DNA from: Lachnospiraceae bacterium
GTDB lineage: Bacteria; Bacillota; Clostridia; Lachnospirales; Lachnospiraceae
NCBI GenBank assembly: GCA_017936785.1
Contig: JAGBEV010000050.1
Span: 1-44,406, forward strand
Reading direction: 5' to 3'
DNA: 44,406 nucleotides
This document shows positions 34,031 to 42,898 of this stretch, piece after piece. Within the stretch, counting starts at the first letter, position 1; every line of letters begins with the position of its first letter. A program made the position numbers and the translations under genes. The notes beneath the pieces were generated by a model that was not told the origin of the DNA, did no database searches, and was given only the letters and a program-made list of their open reading frames with translations.

Positions 34031-35176
34031 ATGGAAATATATGTTGTAAAATCGGGAGATACAGTAGATAGCATTGCCCAGGCAAACGGAGTACCTGTAG
34101 ATACCATTCTTTATAACAATCAAATAGAGTATCCTTATGAGCTTGCCATAGGGCAAGCTCTTTTGCTGTCCAAAGAAAGTCCGACAGGGGAAAGAAAAAC
34201 AGTGGAAACCAACGGATATGCTTATCCTTTTATCAGTGAGGGAGTTTTAGACCAGACTTTGCCTTATTTAACAGAACTGTCAGTGTTTTCTTATGGATTT
34301 ACTACAGAAGGGGATTTGCTTTTCCCACAGTTAGATGATACATTTATGATAAGAGCAGCATATGAGAATGGAACTTATCCGGTTTTAACTCTGACGCCCT
34401 TCGGACCGGATGGGATGTTCAGCAATTATCTGATCAACCGGATCGTAAATGATATGGCAGCCCAGGAGCGGCTGATCTTTCAGCTCGGTGAGACAGTCAT
34501 AGAAAAGGGCTTTCAGGGCGTGGATATTGATTTTGAATATATATTGGCAGAGGATAGAGTTGCTTTTGCAGATTTTGTGAGAAATGTAAGGATTGCCATG
34601 AATGAAATCGGATGTTTTGTTTCGGTGGCGTTGGCACCAAAGACTTCCGACGACCAGCAGGGAGTGGTCTATGTGGGAAAGGATTATGCCTTATTGGGGG
34701 AGGCTGCTGATAAAGTCCTGTTGATGACCTACGAATGGGGGTATACCTATGGTCCGCCTATGGCGGTGGCACCACTTAATAAGGTTCGTGAGGTGGTGGA
34801 ATATGCAGTGACCCGTATCCCGGCTTATAAGATCAATCTGGGCATTCCCAATTATGGCTATGACTGGACACTTCCCTATATAAGGGGAGAAACTGCAGCA
34901 ACTACTATCGGCAATATAGAAGCGGTACAGATCGCCATTGCAAATAGTGCCCAGATTCAATTTGACCCCATAGCCATGTCGCCTTATTTCCGTTATGAAA
35001 AGGATGGTCTGGAGCATGAGGTCTGGTTTGAAGATGTGCGCAGTATGGAAGCGAAATTTAATCTGGTACAGGAGTTTAACCTGCGGGGAATGGGTTATTG
35101 GCAGATCATGAAGTTATTCAGGGCTAACTGGCTTTTGCTGGCGGACCGGTTCCGGATTCGAAAATATGGTCAATAA
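34031..35176 (+). CDS. LysM and glycoside hydrolase family 18 protein
   Basis: This 381-residue protein starts with a LysM domain (about residues 1-47: YVVKSGDTVDSIAQANGVPVDTILYNNQI) and continues with a GH18 catalytic domain. The DxxDxDxE motif is seen as FQGVDIDFEY, with the proton donor at Glu169. It resembles spore cortex or peptidoglycan N-acetylglucosaminidases of the SleL/YdhD type. No signal peptide is present, as is common for spore-coat-assembled forms. It follows the response regulator after 50 bases. Confidence 0.88.
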   Translation: MEIYVVKSGDTVDSIAQANGVPVDTILYNNQIEYPYELAIGQALLLSKESPTGERKTVETNGYAYPFISEGVLDQTLPYLTELSVFSYGFTTEGDLLFPQLDDTFMIRAAYENGTYPVLTLTPFGPDGMFSNYLINRIVNDMAAQERLIFQLGETVIEKGFQGVDIDFEYILAEDRVAFADFVRNVRIAMNEIGCFVSVALAPKTSDDQQGVVYVGKDYALLGEAADKVLLMTYEWGYTYGPPMAVAPLNKVREVVEYAVTRIPAYKINLGIPNYGYDWTLPYIRGETAATTIGNIEAVQIAIANSAQIQFDPIAMSPYFRYEKDGLEHEVWFEDVRSMEAKFNLVQEFNLRGMGYWQIMKLFRANWLLLADRFRIRKYGQ

Positions 35177-35203
35177 CTGAGACATATGTGAAAGGGAAAA
35201 CAA

Positions 35204-36538
35204 ATGATAATTAAACTAATCCAGCCTCGCATGCAGATGAGGCCTATGGATACCAATTTAAAGAACAGGATGGCACCGTCCCTGGGGCTTCTGACCATAG
35301 CTAATATATTTGATAAAGAGCACAAGGTCATCATTACCAATGAAAATGTAGAACCCATTGATTTTGAGGAGAAAGCGGATATTGTAGGGATTACCGTTAC
35401 CGTAGATGTTATGCCCAGAGCGGCAGAGATTGCCGGAGAGTATCGCAAAAGGGGCGTTCCTGTAGTAGCAGGAGGTATTCATATTACGGCATGTCCCGAT
35501 ACGGATGTATTTGACGCTATCAGTGTCGGAATTGCGGAAAAGACCTGGCCTGATATCATCAGGGATTTTCAGAAAGGAAAACTTCAAAAGATCTATAGCT
35601 GTCATGGGAAAATTCAGGGCAGTGACATCGTTTCCCCGGCTTATCACCTGATTGATAAAAGCAGATATTTATATTGTAATGTGATCAGTACCAGCAGGGG
35701 ATGCCCTTTTCAATGCGATTTTTGCTATAACAGCTGCGGCGGCTACAAAAACTTTTATGTAAACCGACCCATAAAAGATGTCATAGAAGATATCAGACAG
35801 ATCAATAAAAAGCATGTCATGTTCATTGATGATAATTTTATTGGAAATCCAAAGTGGACTGAAGAATTTGTACATGCCATTAAGCCTATGAAGTTAAAAT
35901 GGAATGCGGCTGTTTCCGCTAATATCGTGGATATGCCGGAGCTTTTGGATGAAATGGCGGATTCCGGCTGTCAGAGTCTCTTTATCGGTTTCGAAAGTTT
36001 AAATGAAAAGGCATTGGCAAATGTGCATAAGGGACAAAATCAGATTGAAAAGTATGAGCGGCTTGTGGAGGCATTACATTCCAGAGGGATTATGATCAAT
36101 GCCAGTTTTGTATTCGGGCTGGATGAAGACGATGAGTCTACTTTTCAGACTACAATAGACTGGATCGTGGAGCATAAAATTGAAACAGTAACTTCCCATA
36201 TATTAACGCCCTACCCGGGAACGGAGGTTTACAAACGGTTCAGGGAAAGCGGCAGGATAGTCGATGAGGATCTGTCCCATTACAACACGGCGCATGTGGT
36301 TTTTAAGCCGGCAAACATGACCAAAGAGGAATTGTATGAAGGGTATTTAAAGGTATACCGGGATGTATATTCCTTTCGGAATATTTTGCGCCGGTGTCCT
36401 GAGAGCCGTAAGCAGCGCATTCCCTATTTCCTGTTCAATTTCTTTTATCGGAAGTATGGAAGATTTACGGAAAAGCTGTGTGAACTGATCACCTACGAAA
36501 GAATAGGACGGATTGCAGAAAAATGGTCTTATCATTGA
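35204..36538 (+). CDS. Cobalamin-binding-domain radical SAM protein
   Basis: This 444-residue protein has an N-terminal B12-binding-like domain (about 1-130: DIVGITVTVDVMPRAAEIAG, VVAGGIHITACPD) and a radical SAM core (about 160-380) with the cluster motif CPFQCDFC (CxxxCxxC). ECF motifs such as FIDDNFIGNP and FIGFESL follow. Such B12-radical SAM proteins usually methylate or rearrange unreactive carbons of lipids or natural products. It lies between GH18 (27 bases) and VanZ. The substrate is unknown. Confidence 0.88.
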   Translation: MIIKLIQPRMQMRPMDTNLKNRMAPSLGLLTIANIFDKEHKVIITNENVEPIDFEEKADIVGITVTVDVMPRAAEIAGEYRKRGVPVVAGGIHITACPDTDVFDAISVGIAEKTWPDIIRDFQKGKLQKIYSCHGKIQGSDIVSPAYHLIDKSRYLYCNVISTSRGCPFQCDFCYNSCGGYKNFYVNRPIKDVIEDIRQINKKHVMFIDDNFIGNPKWTEEFVHAIKPMKLKWNAAVSANIVDMPELLDEMADSGCQSLFIGFESLNEKALANVHKGQNQIEKYERLVEALHSRGIMINASFVFGLDEDDESTFQTTIDWIVEHKIETVTSHILTPYPGTEVYKRFRESGRIVDEDLSHYNTAHVVFKPANMTKEELYEGYLKVYRDVYSFRNILRRCPESRKQRIPYFLFNFFYRKYGRFTEKLCELITYERIGRIAEKWSYH

Positions 36539-36570
36539 TGCGCTGTCCTGATAGAGAAAGAAGCAAAAAG

Positions 36571-37050
36571 ATGAGTATAGATAAAAAGAATAAATTTAAA
36601 CACACAGGAATACATATTTTATTTGTAATTTATGCAGCAGTTTTGCTGCGGATCACGGTTTTTCGTACAGGTATTGGTTTTCATGATCTGATGAAGAACG
36701 GAAATATAAACCTGACATTATTTGAATCCTATGGTCCTTTGTTGAAAACAGGGAATTGGTGGCGGATCATTTATTTGTTTATCGGAAATATTATCTGGTT
36801 TGTGCCGTTGGGGTTTTATCTGGAATGTATGACGAAAATAGAAAAGGTATGGCTGATGGTGTTGATCGGTCTGTTGTTTTCCCTTTTGATAGAAACACTG
36901 CAATATATTTTCGGAACGGGGATATCGGAAATAGATGATCTGATCTTAAATTCTTTTGGAACATGGATAGGAGTTTTAGGCGGGAAAATGCTTTTTATGC
37001 TCAGAGGGAAATTAGAAAAGGGTTATGAAGGCTCTTATAAAAATTCATAG
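36571..37050 (+). CDS. VanZ-family membrane protein
   Basis: This 159-residue protein has about four hydrophobic helices and the VanZ signatures NIIWFVPLGFYLECM and LIETLQYIFGTGISEIDDLILNSFGTWIG. VanZ-like proteins are associated with low-level teicoplanin resistance and cell-envelope genes, though the biochemical role is unclear. The start is uncertain: ATG 36538 overlaps the radical SAM stop, and ATG 36571 follows a weak GAAAGAAG. I chose 36571; either gives a functional membrane protein. Confidence 0.8.
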   Translation: MSIDKKNKFKHTGIHILFVIYAAVLLRITVFRTGIGFHDLMKNGNINLTLFESYGPLLKTGNWWRIIYLFIGNIIWFVPLGFYLECMTKIEKVWLMVLIGLLFSLLIETLQYIFGTGISEIDDLILNSFGTWIGVLGGKMLFMLRGKLEKGYEGSYKNS

Positions 37051-37146
37051 AAAATGAAACTTTTTAATATACAACTAAGTGTTAAATGTAGAAAATGTGA
37101 GAGAACAGGAAAAGAGCGGAATTGAAAATTTAGGGGGCTGGCAGCT

Positions 37147-38817
37147 ATGAAAAAATATATCTTATTTTTAGGAACAATTTTATTCTGTATGCTTTTTACA
37201 GGATGCGGTAATTCTGTGGAAAATGCCGGAATTGAAGAAAATCAGGAAGTATTGTCTGATAATGTAGTAAAAGAGGTTGAAGCGGAATTTACAGAGGAAA
37301 GTGAAAAGGAAGCTTCAGAAAACGGGAGTCTGAGTGAAAAAGAAGAAGTAAATAGAGATTATAATCCTATAGATTATATGGATCATGAGATCAGATCCAC
37401 ATATTTCTTGAAGGATGGGTCCCGGGGATATGAACTTGTTATATCCCAGAGCGGTGAGACCGAAGAATATGTAAGAGATGTAAAAGTCTTTGTTTCCCAA
37501 TTGGCAGATGATACCTATTGTCTAAAACAGGTCTTGGAGGACCGGGAGCATGAGGGGGCAGCATGGGATAGTGAGGGACTTTATCTTGTTGATGCAAACT
37601 TTGATGGGGAGAAAGATATCCTGGTGCAGAATGGACACTACGGAAATCAGGGAGCACAGGCATATTCCTGTTATCTGTTTGAGGACGGACAGTACGTACA
37701 GTATAAAGGTTTTGAGGAAATTCCCAATGTGTCTGTAGATGAGGAAAATAAAGTCATCCTGAGTTCCTGGAGAAATTCGGCTGCATCCCATGGCTGGGGA
37801 GTTTATGTTTATGAAAACGGACAGTATTATTTGGCGAAGATCCTGACAGAGGAATATAAAACCGGAGGAGAAGAGGAAAGCCAATGTTATTGGACTGTTG
37901 AAGAATATCATGATGCAGTATTATCCCTTAAGGATTCAGAAGGTAAAGGAACTGTGACGGAGCAGTTCAATACGGTTGAATGTGATGAGGAGACAATAAA
38001 AGAAAAGCTGTATGGAAAGGAAAGCTTTTGGAGGCTGGGGGATTATTATAGATGGAACAGCCTGGAGAGGATCGAGAGCTGGGGAAGCTCCCTGTTCACA
38101 ACCATCAAAACCTCCGGCAGCGGAATAAATGATTCCGGGGATAAACCGGTATTTTTGGCAGGAAATGATCCTGAGGATAAGCTGGTATTTTTGGGAGAAT
38201 ATCCGTTGGAGGAAAGCATAGGCAATCAGGGGGTGAAAAGGGCTTTACTGTATGGAGTGCAAAAAGAAGCCCCTGATAGCGTGATCCTTTTGCTGGGGAA
38301 TGAATATGAGCAGATACATTGGTACTGGGGAAATAATTACCAGGTTTATCCGGAGCTTGTCTGTAAGGATGTGGATCAGGATGGAGAAGGGGAAATCATC
38401 CTGAAGGCTTTGAACATTACCGGAACCGGATGGTGGGTGGAATCCTTATGTATCTGTGATTATGAAAACGGAGAACTGCAGGAATATGTCCTTGGAAAAG
38501 ATGAAATATTGAGGCAGATACAGGAGCAGATAGAATATGCTTATATTGAAGGTAAAAATAGCGTTCAGTTTCTGCAAAATGGAAAAGTTATAAATGAGGT
38601 GGTTCTACCGGACTGGGCAGAGGAATATCCTTATGAAGGGGAGGTTTCCTATGACCATCAGATCAGGTTTGATCTGGAGAATATGACCATGGAAATAAAG
38701 CCTCAGATACAATTGGAAAATTCACTTCCTTATGAAAAAGCGGTCCTGGAGTTTAATGTTGGATTTCAAGAAGGGGAGATTTTCTTAGAATATTCATCTG
38801 TCAGAGAAGAATCTTAA
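37147..38817 (+). CDS. Large lipoprotein with FG-GAP-like repeats
   Basis: This 556-residue protein has a signal peptide with lipobox LFTGC (about residues 18-22), an acidic linker, then a globular region. Two Asp-rich calcium-loop-like segments, VDANFDGEKDILVQNG and DVDQDGEGEIILKAL, resemble FG-GAP/VCBS or XAC2610-type repeats. A 12-residue tandem duplication occurs at DSGDKPVFLAGN and DPEDKLVFLGEY (38131-38202). It should be anchored outside the membrane. No enzyme motif is recognised. It is not in an obvious operon; 96 bases with nothing recognisable precede it. Confidence 0.7.
   Translation: MKKYILFLGTILFCMLFTGCGNSVENAGIEENQEVLSDNVVKEVEAEFTEESEKEASENGSLSEKEEVNRDYNPIDYMDHEIRSTYFLKDGSRGYELVISQSGETEEYVRDVKVFVSQLADDTYCLKQVLEDREHEGAAWDSEGLYLVDANFDGEKDILVQNGHYGNQGAQAYSCYLFEDGQYVQYKGFEEIPNVSVDEENKVILSSWRNSAASHGWGVYVYENGQYYLAKILTEEYKTGGEEESQCYWTVEEYHDAVLSLKDSEGKGTVTEQFNTVECDEETIKEKLYGKESFWRLGDYYRWNSLERIESWGSSLFTTIKTSGSGINDSGDKPVFLAGNDPEDKLVFLGEYPLEESIGNQGVKRALLYGVQKEAPDSVILLLGNEYEQIHWYWGNNYQVYPELVCKDVDQDGEGEIILKALNITGTGWWVESLCICDYENGELQEYVLGKDEILRQIQEQIEYAYIEGKNSVQFLQNGKVINEVVLPDWAEEYPYEGEVSYDHQIRFDLENMTMEIKPQIQLENSLPYEKAVLEFNVGFQEGEIFLEYSSVREES
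38140..38196 (+). repeat. 36-base in-frame tandem duplication
   Basis: GATAAACCGGTATTTTTGG (38140-38158) recurs as GATAAGCTGGTATTTTTGG (38176-38194), offset by 36 bases, inside the lipoprotein gene. The copies encode DKPVFLAGN and DKLVFLGEY, so a 12-codon unit was duplicated in frame. Confidence 0.75.
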
Positions 38818-38857
38818 GATAAAAAAATTTGAATTTCAAAAAAATTATATGAAACGA

Positions 38858-38887
38858 TTGACAAAAGAAATGGTATAGTTGTATTAT
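38858..38887 (+). promoter_or_regulatory. Promoter upstream of the ATP-grasp operon
   Basis: TTGACA (38858-38863) is followed after 18 bases by TATTAT (38882-38887), giving a start near 38894. It lies 160-195 bases before the first gene of the amidoligase-type operon. An intrinsic-terminator-like hairpin follows within about 60 bases. Confidence 0.65.
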
Positions 38888-38921
38888 TGTATACAATAAG
38901 AAGAGGATAAAGGAAAGAGAC

Positions 38922-38954
38922 AAAGGCGTTCTGTTAGATGCAGAACGCCTTTTT
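38922..38954 (+). terminator. Leader terminator or attenuator
   Basis: AAAGGCGTTCTG (38922-38933) pairs perfectly with CAGAACGCCTTT (38941-38952) around a 7-base loop, and the T-run continues to 38954. It lies between the promoter at 38858 and the gene at 39054, so transcripts from that promoter should end after about 60 bases unless it is bypassed. That makes it an attenuator candidate or the end of a small RNA. The remaining leader (38955-39053) contains no gene. Confidence 0.8.
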
Positions 38955-39053
38955 GTGTGGTAATACCATATTTCGGCATAAAAGGCTACGATCATAAAGT
39001 CGGCAAAATGCTTGAAAAAATCGGTAAGAGCCCATAAGCAGGGAGGGATGATT

Positions 39054-40373
39054 ATGTATGATTTGGATCTGTTGGAACATACGGATACAGTAAATGAGCT
39101 GTTGGCACGCTATGGAGTAAAATTCGGTATCTATAAAAACAATACCTTTAAGGAACAATTGTTTCCTTTTGACGCCATTCCCAGGATCATTGAAAAAATG
39201 GAATTTGATTATCTGGAAAGAGGTTTAAAGCAAAGAGTTGTGGCACTGAATCTGTTCTTAAAGGATATTTACAGTGAAAAAAAGATCGTAAAGGATCATG
39301 TGGTTCCGGAGGATTTTATTTTTGCTTCCAGCGGCTATATGGCAGAATGTGAAGGCGTGGTGCCTCCAAAGGACATTTATTCCCATATATCAGGTATTGA
39401 TCTGGTGCAGGGGAAAGATAAAAGCTGGTATGTGCTGGAGGATAACCTGAGGGTTCCTTCGGGAGCGTCTTATCCCATGATAGCCAGAGAGTTATGCCGC
39501 AGGAGCAGCCCTTTGACGTTCCAGAGTAACAAGCTGGAGGATAACAGGAATTATGCCAAACTGTTACGACGCACTATGGATCATGTAAATGTGGGAGGCC
39601 ATACAGTCATTCTCACGCCGGGCAGATACAATGCAGCTTATTTTGAACATTCCTATCTTGCCGAGAAAACAGGAGCCCATCTGGTAAATGGTTCTGAGCT
39701 AAGAGTTAAAGATGATAAACTGTATTATGTAAACTACAACGGAGACCTGGAGCAAGTAGGAGCGGTTTACAGGAGAATTTCCGATGAATATCTTGATCCT
39801 ATGAATTTTAATCCCGAGTCGGTTATCGGTATTCCTCATATTTATGATGTATTCCGTAAGGGGAATGTGGCATTGATCAATGCGCCTGGCAACGGTATTG
39901 CAGATGATAAGGGAATTTACTATTTTGTTCCCAAGATGATCAAGTACTATCTGGGAGAGGAGCCGATCTTAAATAATGCTCCCACATATCTGCCTTTCTA
40001 CGAAGAGGATATGAAATATGTCCTTGAAAACTTTGATAAGCTGGTATTAAAAGATGTTGCAGAAGCAGGGGGCTATGGTGTAGTTTTCGGCAGCAGTATG
40101 AGCGCGGAGCAGAAGGAGAAATTTATTGCTCTTCTGAAAAAAGAACCCAGAAGGTTTATTGCCCAGGAGGTCATTGATTTCCTGGATATCGATATCCTGG
40201 AGGGAAGTGAAACGCTTCCGAGGAAGGCAGATCTGCGTGCCTTTGTATTGATGGCAGATGAACCGCTTGTATGGAAAAGCGGGCTGACCAGATTTTCCAG
40301 AAACCCGGATTCCTTTATTGTTAATTCATCACAGGGAGGAGGATTTAAGGACACATGGGTATTATCTCAGTAG
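39054..40373 (+). CDS. Circularly permuted ATP-grasp protein (DUF404/DUF407 type)
   Basis: This 439-residue protein belongs to the circularly permuted ATP-grasp family. Hallmarks are PFDAIPRIIEKMEFDYLERGLKQR, YVLEDNLRVPSGASYP, the VGIPHIYDVFRKGNVALINAPGNGIADDK segment and LKDVAEAGGYGVVFG, with the C-terminal RKADLRAFVLMADEP region that carries acidic metal ligands. It should join a carboxylate to an amine with ATP, forming an amide. The frame opens at 39012; GGGAGG supports the ATG at 39054. It overlaps the next gene by 19 bases. The substrate is unknown. Confidence 0.88.
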   Translation: MYDLDLLEHTDTVNELLARYGVKFGIYKNNTFKEQLFPFDAIPRIIEKMEFDYLERGLKQRVVALNLFLKDIYSEKKIVKDHVVPEDFIFASSGYMAECEGVVPPKDIYSHISGIDLVQGKDKSWYVLEDNLRVPSGASYPMIARELCRRSSPLTFQSNKLEDNRNYAKLLRRTMDHVNVGGHTVILTPGRYNAAYFEHSYLAEKTGAHLVNGSELRVKDDKLYYVNYNGDLEQVGAVYRRISDEYLDPMNFNPESVIGIPHIYDVFRKGNVALINAPGNGIADDKGIYYFVPKMIKYYLGEEPILNNAPTYLPFYEEDMKYVLENFDKLVLKDVAEAGGYGVVFGSSMSAEQKEKFIALLKKEPRRFIAQEVIDFLDIDILEGSETLPRKADLRAFVLMADEPLVWKSGLTRFSRNPDSFIVNSSQGGGFKDTWVLSQ

Positions 40374-41017
40374 AACAGACAAACAGATTATTATGGTTGG
40401 GAAGATATTCGGAAAGGGTGTATACAACCCTCCGCCTGTATTCCAACAGCTTCGATATGATGATCGATGAGATCACGGACAGTTATTCAGAATTTTGTAA
40501 AATGATCGATATTCCCGATGTTTATGGATCTAAAGAGGTATTTAAGGAAAAATACCCCTTTGATGAGGAGAATCCCGATTCCATTTTCAGCAATTTAAAC
40601 CGTGCCTATGACAATGCCATTGTGCTCAGGGAGGAGATCGGTTCCGAGGCTTTATCCTATATCCAGCTTGCCATTTATGATATGAATAAGGCGAGGATCA
40701 GCAGAGCGCCTTTGATCGAAATGCAGCGGGTCATTGATAATATCCTTGCCTTTTGGGGAATCGTAGATGACAGTATTGATTCTGAGCAGGTCCGCAACAT
40801 TATCAAGACCGGAAAACGGATCGAGAGAATCGACCTGTATGCCAGACTGGGCATTGAGCGTAAGGAACTGGTCCGTGAGATCAACCGCCTTGTGCCCAGA
40901 ATCCAGCGAAGCGGCATGGAGTACCGGGAAGATAAAATTAACGCACTGAAAGAACTTGTGGCAGAGCCTGAAATCAATTATTATAGGATTGTATATGAAG
41001 TAGAATCAATCTTATAA
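40355..41017 (+). CDS. Alpha-E domain protein (DUF403)
   Basis: This 220-residue all-helical protein begins GIISVEQTNRLLWLGRYSERVYTTLRLYS, the signature of the alpha-E domain. These proteins occur next to circularly permuted ATP-grasp and transglutaminase-like genes and are thought to act with them in a predicted peptide- or amide-forming pathway, possibly as a scaffold. The start lies inside the end of the ATP-grasp gene with GGGAGGAGG upstream, so translation is likely coupled. Confidence 0.88.
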   Translation: MGIISVEQTNRLLWLGRYSERVYTTLRLYSNSFDMMIDEITDSYSEFCKMIDIPDVYGSKEVFKEKYPFDEENPDSIFSNLNRAYDNAIVLREEIGSEALSYIQLAIYDMNKARISRAPLIEMQRVIDNILAFWGIVDDSIDSEQVRNIIKTGKRIERIDLYARLGIERKELVREINRLVPRIQRSGMEYREDKINALKELVAEPEINYYRIVYEVESIL

Positions 41018-41030
41018 AGGAGTACTAAGG

Positions 41031-41840
41031 GTGAAAAAGCTACATTTTGATTACTATATGCAGTTGGCATATAGTGAACAGGTGCAGAAGTGTCATTTTA
41101 CGATCAAGTGTATCCCGCAAAGTGGGGACAGGCAGAAGATAGAAGAAATCAATATTGAAATAGAGCCTAAGGACAGTCTGGAAAAGGGCGTGGATTCCTT
41201 TGGAAATCAGATTTTATTTGGCAATGTGATGGAAGAGCATGACAGGTTCTTTTTCCATATTACGGGGAATGTCCACACGGGACTTGCTGATAGCGAACCT
41301 ATGGGAAATGAAAATATCCTGGGAGTTTATCGGTATCCCTATGGTCTGACCGTTCCGGGGAAATGTCTCAGGGCTTATTTTGAAAGTCTGAATTTAAGTC
41401 AGGAGCAGTCTGCTTATGAAAAAGGCATTTTCCTGATGCACAAGCTGTATGAGGACTTTTCCTATGAAAAAAATGTAACGGGCGTGGATACCACGGCGGA
41501 GGAAGCGTGGCAGCTTGGTAAAGGTGTTTGTCAGGACTATGCCCATATTTTGATCGTGCTGTGTCGTCTGGCGGGGATTCCGGCAAGATATGTGGCGGGA
41601 ATGTTAATAGGAGAAGGCTACAGCCACGCATGGGTAGAGATATTATCAGAGGACAGATGGTATGGGCTGGACCCTACCAATGACTGTATTGTGACCGATT
41701 CCCATATCAAGATCGGGATCGGAAGGGATGCGGCTGATTGTATGATCAATAAAGGCGTTATGACCGGCGGCGGGCAGCAGACCCAGGATATCCATGTCAC
41801 TGTAACTGAATTGCCGGAAGCTGGGGAAAATATGAGTTAA
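41031..41840 (+). CDS. Transglutaminase-like cysteine peptidase
   Basis: This 269-residue protein has an N-terminal beta-rich domain and a transglutaminase-like papain-fold core. The catalytic triad is visible: Cys167 in KGVCQDYAH, His199 in GYSHAWVE and Asp214 in YGLDPTND. Prokaryotic members usually cleave or transfer peptide amide bonds. The start is GTG behind AAGGAG. It has no signal peptide, so it should be cytosolic. It lies 13 bases after the alpha-E gene. Confidence 0.88.
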   Translation: MKKLHFDYYMQLAYSEQVQKCHFTIKCIPQSGDRQKIEEINIEIEPKDSLEKGVDSFGNQILFGNVMEEHDRFFFHITGNVHTGLADSEPMGNENILGVYRYPYGLTVPGKCLRAYFESLNLSQEQSAYEKGIFLMHKLYEDFSYEKNVTGVDTTAEEAWQLGKGVCQDYAHILIVLCRLAGIPARYVAGMLIGEGYSHAWVEILSEDRWYGLDPTNDCIVTDSHIKIGIGRDAADCMINKGVMTGGGQQTQDIHVTVTELPEAGENMS

Positions 41841-41856
41841 AGAGGGTAATAAAAGT

Positions 41857-42807
41857 ATGGTTAAAACAGTTGCATCTGTGGGGCTTCCCGTAGATGAAGT
41901 TTTGGAAATAAAGAAAAACCACATTACGCCGGATAAACCGGCAAAGGGAAAAAAGAAAAGGATCAGCGTAGTAACGGGAATCCATGGAGACGAACTGGAA
42001 GGACAGTTTGTCTGTTTTGAACTTGTCAGGCGTATTCATGAGGAAAAAGACAAATTAACAGGCATCGTGGATATTTATCCCGCAATGAACCCTTTGGGGA
42101 TCGATTCCATTACCCGTGGAATTCCGGGATTTGATCTGGATATGAACCGTCTGTTTCCGGGGAACAGTGAAGGAGATATGACAGAATTCCTTGCTTCGGA
42201 GATCATTGATGATGTGGCAGGTTCGGATGTATGTATTGATATTCATGCAAGCAACATTTATCTGACAGAGATCCCTCAGATCAGGATCAATGAATTGCAT
42301 AAGGAAAAACTGGTGCCCCTGGCGGAAAAGATCAATGTGGATTTTATCTGGGTCCACGGAGCCAATACGGTTTTGGAGTCCACCTTCGCCCACAGCTTAA
42401 ACAGCAGGAATGTACCGACGCTGGTAGTGGAAATGGGCGTGGGAATGCGTATTACCAAGTCCTACTGCCAGCAATTGGTTGACGGCATTTTTAATCTGAT
42501 GAGGGAAATGGGAATCTGGCAGGGAGAGACCGTTGAGCCAAGAAAGCCTATTATTTCCCAGAACCCTGATGATGTCAGTTATCTGAATGCAAGCACGTCC
42601 GGCGTGTTTGTTCCGAATGTAAAGCATTGGGAACATTTGAAAAAGGGAGATCATATCGGCAGTATCATCGATCCTTTACGCGGAAAGGTGCTGGACAAAA
42701 TTCTTTCTCCTGTGGACGGCATTCTTTTTACCATCAGAGAATATCCCATTGTGGACGAAGGCTCTCTTGTGGGAAGGCTGCTGCGGGATGAGGCATTGCA
42801 GTCATAG
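41857..42807 (+). CDS. M14-family succinylglutamate desuccinylase/aspartoacylase-like hydrolase
   Basis: This 316-residue protein is a zinc hydrolase of the AstE/AspA group. The metal ligands are His43 and Glu46 in GIHGDELEG and His130 in CIDIHASN, and NRLFPG is also typical. The C-terminal part (SPVDGILFTIREYP) is the beta-barrel domain found in this group. It should release an amine-linked acyl or terminal residue from a small peptide-like substrate. It begins 16 bases after the transglutaminase gene. Confidence 0.88.
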   Translation: MVKTVASVGLPVDEVLEIKKNHITPDKPAKGKKKRISVVTGIHGDELEGQFVCFELVRRIHEEKDKLTGIVDIYPAMNPLGIDSITRGIPGFDLDMNRLFPGNSEGDMTEFLASEIIDDVAGSDVCIDIHASNIYLTEIPQIRINELHKEKLVPLAEKINVDFIWVHGANTVLESTFAHSLNSRNVPTLVVEMGVGMRITKSYCQQLVDGIFNLMREMGIWQGETVEPRKPIISQNPDDVSYLNASTSGVFVPNVKHWEHLKKGDHIGSIIDPLRGKVLDKILSPVDGILFTIREYPIVDEGSLVGRLLRDEALQS

Positions 42808-42898
42808 GCGGCAGAACAGGAATTTTAATGAAATTCCAGTAAATAAGAAAAGGTCAGGAAGAAGCGATTCTTTTTGATGATGGAAAGGCATGGACTTC

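Noticed and set aside
39003-39053. Possible riboswitch in the ATP-grasp operon leader.
   Set aside because: I found no match to cyclic-di-GMP, SAM, T-box or other consensus cores that I could recognise; only the terminator hairpin is supported.
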